This document shows positions 30,645 through 37,347 of a stretch of 64,000 bases of DNA, one piece after another. The translations under genes and the position numbers were made by a program. The notes below the pieces were generated by a model. That model searched no databases. It was not told where the DNA came from and saw only the letters and a program-made list of their open reading frames with translations. This DNA is from Rhizobiaceae bacterium. GTDB lineage: Bacteria; Pseudomonadota; Alphaproteobacteria; Rhizobiales; Rhizobiaceae. How positions within the stretch are numbered: the first letter of the stretch is position 1; every line of letters starts with the position of its first letter. Where the stretch lies: the NCBI GenBank assembly GCA_017644005.1, contig JAEPMJ010000004.1:124001-188000 (forward strand). Direction: 5' to 3'.

Positions 30645-32477
30645 TCAGCGCGGCAGCTTTGCGGTCGCGTTCTCAAGCCAGTTAAGCACCTCCCCATCGA
30701 CCATCGAGCCGATTTCGGCCAGCACGCGGCTGTGATAGGCGTCCAGCCAGCTGCATTCATCCTCGGTCAGCAAACCGGTGTCGATCAGCCTGCGGTCGAA
30801 CGGCGCCAGCGTCAGGGTTTCAAAGCGGTGCATCGGCGTTTCGCCGCCGGCGATTTCCTCTGCGGATGTGACCACGATCAGATTTTCAAGCCGGATACCG
30901 TAGGCGCCCTCCTTGTAGAAGCCCGGTTCGTTAGACAGGATCATTCCGGGCAGCAGCTTCTCGGTACCGGTCTTGGCGATGCGCTGCGGGCCCTCGTGAA
31001 CCGACAGAAACGAACCGACGCCGTGGCCGGTGCCGTGGGCGTAGTCGAGACCTGCATTCCACAATGCCGCGCGGGCTATGGCGTCGATGTCTGCACCACG
31101 CGTGCCGCTCGGGAAGCGCAACTGGGAAAGCCTGATCAGCCCCTTCAGAACAAGAGTATAATGCCTGCGCATGTCGGCTGAGGGCACGCCAATCGCCACC
31201 GTGCGCGTGATGTCGGTGGTTCCGTCCTGATACTGGCCGCCGGAATCGACCAGATAGAGTTCGCCATCCTCCAGCGTGCGGTTGGTTTTTCGCGTTACCC
31301 GATAGTGGATGACGGCGCCATTCGGCCCGGCGCCTGAAATCGTGTCGAACGAAATATCGCGCAGCGGCATCTGCGTTTCATCGCCAAGTCTTCGCCGCGC
31401 CGCCTCAAGCTGTGTTGCAGCACCGATCTCGTCGACGGATCCAGCCCGCTGCGCATCGAGCCAGCACAGAAATCCTGCCACCGCAGCGCCATCGCGGCGA
31501 TGGGCGGCGCGCGCGCCGTCGAGCTCGGCGCGGTTCTTGGTGGCGCGCGGCAGGCGCGCTGGGTCCGGCATCGGAACCACCTGGCCGCCCGCCTGTTCCG
31601 TCACGAGGCGCAGCTTCTCCGCCGCCAAAGCCGGGTCAAGCGCGACGGCGGGGCCCGGTTCAGATAGCGTGCGCAGATCATCCTCCAAAGCGTGCGGAGG
31701 GCGCAGGTCGGCCAGTGGTTCAAGATGAGCGCGGCTCTGGCGGTCGAGCTTGCGTGCATCGATGTAGATCGAGGCGCGCCCCTGTGTGTCCAGGATTGCA
31801 AAACCCAGCGGAACGGGTGTGTGTGCGATATCGGAGCCGCGGATGTTGAACGTCCAGGCAAGCGAAGCCGGATCGGTCAGAATCACATAGCGTGCACCGG
31901 CGCCCGACACCGCGGCGCTGATCCGGGCAAGCTTGGCCGCGGCTTCTTCGCCGCAGAATGCGATTGGGTGCACCGCGACCGCGCCGAGCGGCGGTTGCGG
32001 CTGATCTTCCCATATTTCGTCGACCGGATTGACGTCGAGCGTGGCGAGTGACCCGCCTTTACCCTCGAGCGCCTTACGCAACGCTTTTGCCTCGGAGATC
32101 GTATGCAGCCAGGGGTCGATTCCGATCTTCCAGCCCGTTACGGCGTTTTCGGCCAGCCATTTCGAAGGCGGTGTGGCCACCAAATCCTCTACCGTGAACG
32201 TCGCGGGGTCGCTTTGCTGCCTCGCCTGCAGGGTGTAGCGTCCGTCGACGAACAGATGTGCCGAACCGCGAAGCACGAGTGCGGCGCCGGCCGAACCGGT
32301 AAAGCCGGTCATCCACTGCAGACGTTCCGACCGGTGCGCCACGTATTCGCCCTGATGTTCGTCGGCACGCGGTATCAGAAATCCGTCGAGCTGCAGTTCG
32401 TCGAGCTTCTCGCGCAGCAGCGCCACGCGTGCTGGGCCCTGGGCCGGATTGGCGACCGAATCGAATTCCTGAAACAT
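30645..32477 (-). CDS. Xaa-Pro aminopeptidase (M24B metallopeptidase)
   Basis: The 610-residue cytoplasmic peptidase removes N-terminal residues that precede proline. It has two creatinase-like N-terminal domains (about 15-310) and a pita-bread catalytic domain (about 320-545). The metal ligands are visible in LVDSGGQYQDGTTDIT (two Asp), GTGHGVGSFLSVHEGP (His), NEPGFYKEGAYGIRLEN (Glu) and the final Glu in the same region. Its size matches the long eukaryote-like AMPP class common in alphaproteobacteria. ATG 32477 is the first start and gives the family N-terminus. Confidence 0.93.
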   Translation of the reverse strand: MFQEFDSVANPAQGPARVALLREKLDELQLDGFLIPRADEHQGEYVAHRSERLQWMTGFTGSAGAALVLRGSAHLFVDGRYTLQARQQSDPATFTVEDLVATPPSKWLAENAVTGWKIGIDPWLHTISEAKALRKALEGKGGSLATLDVNPVDEIWEDQPQPPLGAVAVHPIAFCGEEAAAKLARISAAVSGAGARYVILTDPASLAWTFNIRGSDIAHTPVPLGFAILDTQGRASIYIDARKLDRQSRAHLEPLADLRPPHALEDDLRTLSEPGPAVALDPALAAEKLRLVTEQAGGQVVPMPDPARLPRATKNRAELDGARAAHRRDGAAVAGFLCWLDAQRAGSVDEIGAATQLEAARRRLGDETQMPLRDISFDTISGAGPNGAVIHYRVTRKTNRTLEDGELYLVDSGGQYQDGTTDITRTVAIGVPSADMRRHYTLVLKGLIRLSQLRFPSGTRGADIDAIARAALWNAGLDYAHGTGHGVGSFLSVHEGPQRIAKTGTEKLLPGMILSNEPGFYKEGAYGIRLENLIVVTSAEEIAGGETPMHRFETLTLAPFDRRLIDTGLLTEDECSWLDAYHSRVLAEIGSMVDGEVLNWLENATAKLPR

Positions 32478-32677
32478 GGGAGAGCGACATTCAACGTTTG
32501 AGGTGGCGCGGACGGTACCGGCAGAGCGGGGTCAGTGCAATCGGGCAGGGACCGTCTTACTATCTGTGATGCACTGCAATATCGAATGGGTGCCATGCGT
32601 TATTGGGTGTGGTTCAGCCTGCCGACAGTACCTATTCTGGGGACTGTGGAGGATCATTCTTCTTCAGGAGAGCTGCC

Positions 32678-32863
32678 ATGGCCAGCAAGGGAAACCCCGG
32701 ATTTTTCCGCAGTGCGTTCAACGCGATTGTCGCCGCGCAGGAGCGTCAGGCACAGCGTTACGTCAACAGCTCGCTCATGCTGCTGGACGATGAAACTCTG
32801 CGGGCCAACGGCATCTCGCGCGCTCAGCTCGCCGCCGGCCGCAGGTTTACCAGCATTATCTGA
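32678..32863 (+). CDS. Small basic protein of unknown function (61 aa)
   Basis: ATG 32678 has AGGAG at 32666-32670, 7 nt upstream, and gives 61 residues beginning MASKGNPGFFRSAFNAIVAA. A basic amphipathic helix (FFRSAFNAIVAAQERQAQRYV) and a second helix with LLDDETLRANGISRAQLAAG recall the small DUF1127-like proteins of alphaproteobacteria. I cannot assign it to that family with certainty. It is monocistronic: it is divergent from the aminopeptidase gene and closed by its own terminator. Extended starts upstream (32603) lack a ribosome-binding site. The function is unknown; a stress- or RNA-related role known for DUF1127 would be speculation here. Confidence 0.7.
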   Translation: MASKGNPGFFRSAFNAIVAAQERQAQRYVNSSLMLLDDETLRANGISRAQLAAGRRFTSII

Positions 32864-32888
32864 TCGCTCCAGTCAGATCGGAATGTCG

Positions 32889-32914
32889 GGGGCGGCGTCG
32901 GCCGCCCCTATTTA
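32889..32914 (+). terminator. Intrinsic terminator after the 61-aa gene
   Basis: GGGGCGGC (32889-32896), loop GTCG and GCCGCCCC (32901-32908) form a perfect 8-bp stem followed by a TATTTAA stretch. It is placed 25 bp after the stop. Confidence 0.75.
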
Positions 32915-32960
32915 ATGCCGGCTGTTTGAGACATCTGCTCTCTTAGGGTATCGACGCGCA

Positions 32961-33857
32961 TCAGCGTCGGAATTGTATCGTCACCCACCCTTCGCGCCAG
33001 ATGGTGGCGACATGGGCGAAACGCTGCCCGGCATAAGCAGCGATGACCGACCGGCGCTGTTCGGCAAGAATGCCGGACAATATCAGCGATCCGGCTGGCG
33101 CAACGGCACGCGCAATCGCCGGCGCAAGGCCAATGAGCGGCCGTGCCAGAATGTTGGCAACCACAAGATCAAATGGCGCTGCGTTGCGGATTACGGCTGA
33201 GCTCATTCCGGAAGCGGTGACGGTTCGCACGAGGCCCGCAACGCCGTTCAGCCGCGCATTGGCTGCAGCAACACGCGTTGCAACAGGATCTATGTCGGTG
33301 GCCAGCACGGGCTTTCGCAGCAGCTTTGCCGTGCCGATTGCCAGAACGCCGCTGCCGGTGCCCAGATCGAGAATGTGCCGTGGACCTCGCTGCAGCGCTG
33401 TTCGCGCGATCATCTCAAGGCAGCCCGCGGTCGTGCCGTGATGGCCGGTTCCGAATGCGAGCCCGGCCTCTATTTCGATCGGAATCTGCCCTGGCCTGCG
33501 CTTCACCCGGTCATGCGCGCCATGTACCAGAAACGGACCAGCCGCAACCGGCCTCAGCCCGGCAAGGGTATGCGACACCCAGTCGATCTCAGGCAGGGTC
33601 TCCCGACCGGGCGCAAGCTCCGGCGACACGTCCATTACGATCTCGCGGAAGCGCCTCTCGGCGCCGGCATCGCCGGCGGGCACATACAGCGATACTTCGT
33701 GACGCGCGCTCGCCTCGTCGACCTCGAAGATCGACAAGGGAAACCCGTCATCTTCAAACGCAAGGTCCAGGCGATCGTATAGCTGCTGGGCCCGTTCGAT
33801 GGGCCCGCTGGCGAAGTAGCGGATCTGGCCCTGATCCGCGGCCTTTTTCGCGTTCAC
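32961..33857 (-). CDS. prmA: Ribosomal protein L11 methyltransferase PrmA
   Basis: PrmA trimethylates ribosomal protein L11 using SAM. The 298-residue protein has an N-terminal substrate-recognition part and a Rossmann methyltransferase domain with EAGLAFGTGHHGTTAGCLE, motif I ILDLGTGSGVLAIG near residue 166, DIDPVATRVAAANARLN and the NPPY-like VANILARPL. The start is GTG 33857, whose first base is also the last base of the SCO1 stop, so the two genes are translationally linked. The functional link between them is not obvious. Confidence 0.94.
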   Translation of the reverse strand: MNAKKAADQGQIRYFASGPIERAQQLYDRLDLAFEDDGFPLSIFEVDEASARHEVSLYVPAGDAGAERRFREIVMDVSPELAPGRETLPEIDWVSHTLAGLRPVAAGPFLVHGAHDRVKRRPGQIPIEIEAGLAFGTGHHGTTAGCLEMIARTALQRGPRHILDLGTGSGVLAIGTAKLLRKPVLATDIDPVATRVAAANARLNGVAGLVRTVTASGMSSAVIRNAAPFDLVVANILARPLIGLAPAIARAVAPAGSLILSGILAEQRRSVIAAYAGQRFAHVATIWREGWVTIQFRR

Positions 33858-34432
33858 TATTTGGCCGCCAGGCGCTTCAGTTTGGCGACTGCATTTTCAG
33901 GGTTTTCGCCATAGGCGATGGTGCCGGCAAAGTCGCCCGAGCTGTCGAGCAACAGAACCGAGGCCGTATGATCCATGGTGTAGCCGCCGCCCTCCAGGTC
34001 GATCTTCTTGAAATAGATGCCGAACGATTTGGCCATCGCGAAGACCTTTTCAGGTTCGCCGGTAATGCCGACGATGCGGTCCGAGACGTTGGAAACGTAA
34101 TCGCCGAGGATTTCGGCCGTGTCCCTCTCGGGATCGACGGAGACGAAATAAGCGTCGATGTTTGCGCCTTCGTCGCCGAGTTCCTTCAGCCAGCCATCGA
34201 GCTCGAACAGCGTTGTCGGGCAAACCTCGGGGCAGTGCGTGAAGCCGAAGAAAAGCGCCGTCGGCTGGCCGCGAAATGCCGCCTGCGTGATTTCTTCGCC
34301 GCTATGGTCAACGAGCGTAAAGGGTTCACCAAACGGGCCGTCGGCATATACGCGCTGATACCACTGAAATGTCATCAGCCCGACAGCGGCAGCCATGATC
34401 ACCAGAATGCCGACGAGTATGAAACGCATCAT
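33857..34432 (-). CDS. SCO1/SenC-type copper chaperone
   Basis: This 191-residue membrane-anchored thioredoxin-fold protein delivers copper to the CuA centre of cytochrome c oxidase or keeps its cysteines reduced. It has one N-terminal transmembrane helix (about 4-22), the metal-binding CPEVCP motif in GFTHCPEVCPTTL near residue 68 and the conserved distal His in TMDHTASVLLLD. The length is typical of bacterial SCO proteins. It lies between a small membrane protein gene upstream and prmA downstream, all on the minus strand. Confidence 0.93.
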   Translation of the reverse strand: MMRFILVGILVIMAAAVGLMTFQWYQRVYADGPFGEPFTLVDHSGEEITQAAFRGQPTALFFGFTHCPEVCPTTLFELDGWLKELGDEGANIDAYFVSVDPERDTAEILGDYVSNVSDRIVGITGEPEKVFAMAKSFGIYFKKIDLEGGGYTMDHTASVLLLDSSGDFAGTIAYGENPENAVAKLKRLAAK

Positions 34433-34465
34433 TGTTGTTCGATCCGGAAAATAGACGGAAGGTGG

Positions 34466-34627
34466 TCAGAAACACCAGGCGAGCCCGGCTTCAGCATATG
34501 TCATGAAGATCGCCGCACCCTTTTCCAGCCAGGCCGAGAACGCAATACCCGTTGCCGCCGCAAGCAGGAGCGCGGTCAGTGCAATGGTTGCCGCCGGTTG
34601 GCGTGATCGGCCCGTCGGTATCTTCAT
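34466..34627 (-). CDS. Small single-pass membrane protein upstream of the SCO1 gene (53 aa)
   Basis: ATG 34627 gives 53 residues: a basic head (MKIPTGRSRQP), one strong transmembrane helix (about 12-32, ATIALTALLLAAATGIAFSAW) and a short tail ending in FMTYAEAGLAWCF. I do not recognise a named family. It stands 33 bp before the SCO1 gene on the same strand, so co-transcription is likely. A C-terminal Cys next to a copper chaperone gene makes a role in copper delivery or oxidase assembly conceivable. This is inference from position only. A longer open frame (to 34717) adds residues without hydrophobic character. Confidence 0.55.
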   Translation of the reverse strand: MKIPTGRSRQPAATIALTALLLAAATGIAFSAWLEKGAAIFMTYAEAGLAWCF

Positions 34628-34774
34628 TGTGTCAATATAGCGCTGACCGCGAGTACCAGAAAGGTGTCCAGGTGACGCGGGCACGGGGCTTGCCGTCGCG
34701 TTGCGTTTTCCTGTCATGTTGATCTATAGGCGCTTCGTGGCTTGCGATGCCGTATCGTCGCAATTGGAGGGAAG

Positions 34775-35401
34775 GTGACGGAGGATCTGCGCTTTACCGA
34801 CCCGCAGCCGCGCATTCACACAACAGCGCAGCTCAAGGCATGCCGGCTCGGACGCCATGTCGCGATTGGCGAGCGCGTCGTGTTGCGCGAGGTCGAAGTC
34901 GGCGACTATTCCTATTTCGAACGTCATGCCGAGGCGATTTACGCCACGGTCGGCAAGTTCTGCTCGATCGCGGCCAATACGCGTATCAACGCGCTGGAAC
35001 ATCCCGTCGAGCGGATTACGCAACACAAGATCAGCTACCGGCCAAACGAATATTTCCGCTATCTCGGTGTCGACAGCGCCTTTCTGGATCTGCGGCGCGG
35101 CAAACATGTCGCAATCGGACATGATGTCTGGATCGGCCATGGCGCGGTGATCCTGCCCGGTGTCGCGATCGGCAATGGCGCCGTGGTCGGGGCAAACGCC
35201 GTGGTGAGCGCCGACGTGCCGGCCTTTCAGATCGTTGCCGGTGTGCCCGCGCGGATTCTGAAGCCGCGCTTTGCGCCGCAGGTGGCGGCGCGCGTTGAGG
35301 CGCTGGCCTGGTGGGATTGGCCGCCTGAACGGCTGCACGATGCTATCGCCGACATGCAGACCCTGTCGATCGAGGATTTTCTGGAACGCTGGGAAGGGTG
35401 A
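34775..35401 (+). CDS. Hexapeptide-repeat acyltransferase (phosphonate-metabolism-like, LbetaH fold)
   Basis: The 208-residue protein shows left-handed beta-helix repeats (LGRHVAIGERVVLREVEVGDYSYFERHA; VAIGHDVWIGHGAVILPGVAIGNGAVVGANAVV) and VPARILKPRF at the end of the helix. It belongs to the DapH/DapD/GlmU-like group often annotated as a phosphonate-metabolism transferase. No phn gene is nearby, so the substrate is unknown. I chose GTG 34775, which has GGAGGG at 34766-34771. An upstream TTG (34742) lacks a ribosome-binding site. The C-terminal WWDWPPERLHDAIADM segment is also family-typical. Confidence 0.8.
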   Translation: MTEDLRFTDPQPRIHTTAQLKACRLGRHVAIGERVVLREVEVGDYSYFERHAEAIYATVGKFCSIAANTRINALEHPVERITQHKISYRPNEYFRYLGVDSAFLDLRRGKHVAIGHDVWIGHGAVILPGVAIGNGAVVGANAVVSADVPAFQIVAGVPARILKPRFAPQVAARVEALAWWDWPPERLHDAIADMQTLSIEDFLERWEG

Positions 35402-35409
35402 GGCCAGGC

Positions 35410-35720
35410 TGCCCCTTCCGGCGGGTTGCTGGAGGCATTCCGAAAGGGGGCTCGCTGGCGCGGAACGTTACGGTTCCGGCTGCCATAGTGGGCGCGGCGC
35501 TGTTAGCAAAGACCGAGGCCGTGTTTCGCGCACAGGTTGCGGCCGGGTGCGGCACTTGCACGGTGGCGATTTCTTTGCGCCCTATGGCCAGGAACCCCAG
35601 CAGGAGGAAAGCGGCCATAAGCGGGCCGACCGCCCAGCGGACGAGGTAAAGCACGATGCCTTCGTCGAAGGGCGGGCGCACCTAGAACTGTGTCATCCAC
35701 AAGAGCGCCGCTGGGACAAG
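35410..35720 (-). pseudogene. Possible decayed small membrane protein gene
   Basis: The 427-bp stretch 35402-35828 has no convincing intact gene. On the minus strand, the peptide YERWWLVPAALLWMTQF stops at TAG (35680-35682). The frame then continues with VRPPFDEGIVLYLVRWAVGP and a further hydrophobic run (LMAAFLLLGFLAIG). Both sides are hydrophobic and look like parts of one membrane protein, and the TAG could be a TGG (Trp) codon mutated by one base. After GRKE the frame loses protein-like character. A GTG at 35681 could instead start a 112-residue protein. I regard a remnant as more likely. Confidence 0.3.
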
Positions 35721-35828
35721 CCACCAACGTTCATAGCTGGAACCCTAGATGCGGGGAATTCCCCGCATATGAATAGCGCCGGTTATGGTGGCCGCAGCCG
35801 GGAATTTGCAGTCGGCGATAGGCGGTCG

Positions 35829-37286
35829 CTAGCCAAAACGGCGGCAGATCACCTGAACCGAATAAGACTCCAGATCACGAACTAGCGTTTCCTTGTCGTA
35901 GGAGTTCGCGCCTCGGGTCAACCCACTGGCGCTCTCCTGGATCGTCATGGCGAATGGCCTGAGGAACGGGCCGATCCGGGTTGCATCGATAGCGAAGCTG
36001 AAATTGGCGCCGGTCGAACCGACCACTTCGATCATCTTGGCGTCGTCCAGTTTGCTGACGGCGATGCCGACGACCTCGCCGCGGTTGTTTATGATTGCGC
36101 CACCTGAATTGCCGGGCTGGATAGGCGCGGAGATGGAGAACTGCCGCTCGTCGCCGCCGAAGCCGCGTCGTCCGGTCACTTCGCCGAAAGCAACCTTGAA
36201 GTCGTTGTCGAACAACGTCGAAAGCGGATATCCGCCGAGGATGACTTCGCTGCCAAGGGGAGGAGACGAGGCTGCAAACATCGCAGTCGGCTGGTTGGTG
36301 CTGGTGACGAGGATGATTGCCAAATCCCAGGCCTCGTCGGCGCGCAATAGTTCCGCGCGGCCGAAGCGCGGGACATCGATCACATCGCAGCCATCCACCA
36401 CGTGGTGGTTGGTGAGGATCAGACCCGACGAAGAGACGAAAAAGCCGCTGCCTGAGCCTACGCCAGACTGAGCGGGTGGTGCATCGTCCCCTTCGATTTC
36501 AGAGTCTTCGTTGAGCAGCGACGGCAGCTGCCCACCGCGGGGCCGGAAGAATTCGACCTCGGACGCCATATAGACCGCGACACGCGAACCCATGTCATCT
36601 ATCTGGGACGACCACGCCACAGTGAAACCGCTGACGAACTCGAAATTGTTGCGCATCAACGTGTAGTATTTCACGCCGCCGCTTTCGCCAGAAACGACGA
36701 AGAAGTCCTGCCGCTTCGCATTGTAGGTGATGCCCGGGCTGACCGACTCCCGTGTGAAGGCATGATAGAGCGCGTCGAGCGACGCCTCGCGACCGTCGAA
36801 CGCCATCGTCTCGACCTGAAGCGACGATCGCTTCTCGGCAAAAAGGGCGCCGCGCTCCGTCGCTTCCTGCCGATGTACCAGGGCGTAAGGAACCGGAAGG
36901 GCGACGCCCGCGCGCTCGTCACGCGCATCAGCAACCTGTAGGCGGTTGCGCCAGTCTTGTGCGATGCGCACGAGCATTGCCGCTTCGATGCCGGTGAGAA
37001 TGCCATTTGGGAAGATGCTATGACGGTATTCGAAATCAACCAGCGCGGAATAGGTGTTGCGGCCGAAGGTTGCATCGGCAAAGCCAGTGTAGAAGCCTGC
37101 CGAAATAAGGTTGATTTGGATGCCGCGGCGCTCCCATGACGACAGGCTGTTGAACCACTTCCTGGAACGGTCGTAATCCGCGTACGCTAAGGCCGGCGCA
37201 AGCACCGAGACAAGCACGACTGCAATGGCGCAAAGAAGGCGCAAACCGGCCCCCGCATACTGACGCAACCCGCAACGGCAGATCAT
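35829..37286 (-). CDS. Secreted trypsin-like serine protease with N-terminal peptidoglycan-binding-like domain
   Basis: The 485-residue protein has a signal peptide (cleavage near ALAYA-D, residue 36). A segment at 43-110 (GIQINLISAGFYTGFADATFGRNTYSALVDF) matches the pattern of PG_binding_1 domains. The S1 protease domain spans about 278-435. The triad is H295 (TNHHVVDG), D321 (WDLAII) and S394 (PGNSGGA). No PDZ domain is visible, so it is not DegP. It probably acts in the periplasm or at the wall. It is a single gene, downstream of uvrD on the same strand with a 61-bp gap. Confidence 0.85.
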   Translation of the reverse strand: MICRCGLRQYAGAGLRLLCAIAVVLVSVLAPALAYADYDRSRKWFNSLSSWERRGIQINLISAGFYTGFADATFGRNTYSALVDFEYRHSIFPNGILTGIEAAMLVRIAQDWRNRLQVADARDERAGVALPVPYALVHRQEATERGALFAEKRSSLQVETMAFDGREASLDALYHAFTRESVSPGITYNAKRQDFFVVSGESGGVKYYTLMRNNFEFVSGFTVAWSSQIDDMGSRVAVYMASEVEFFRPRGGQLPSLLNEDSEIEGDDAPPAQSGVGSGSGFFVSSSGLILTNHHVVDGCDVIDVPRFGRAELLRADEAWDLAIILVTSTNQPTAMFAASSPPLGSEVILGGYPLSTLFDNDFKVAFGEVTGRRGFGGDERQFSISAPIQPGNSGGAIINNRGEVVGIAVSKLDDAKMIEVVGSTGANFSFAIDATRIGPFLRPFAMTIQESASGLTRGANSYDKETLVRDLESYSVQVICRRFG

Positions 37287-37347
37287 TGCGCCGTGCGCGG
37301 GATTGAGTCAAACGGGGAGTGGAGTTGGTGCGACCTTTGCTCTGTGC

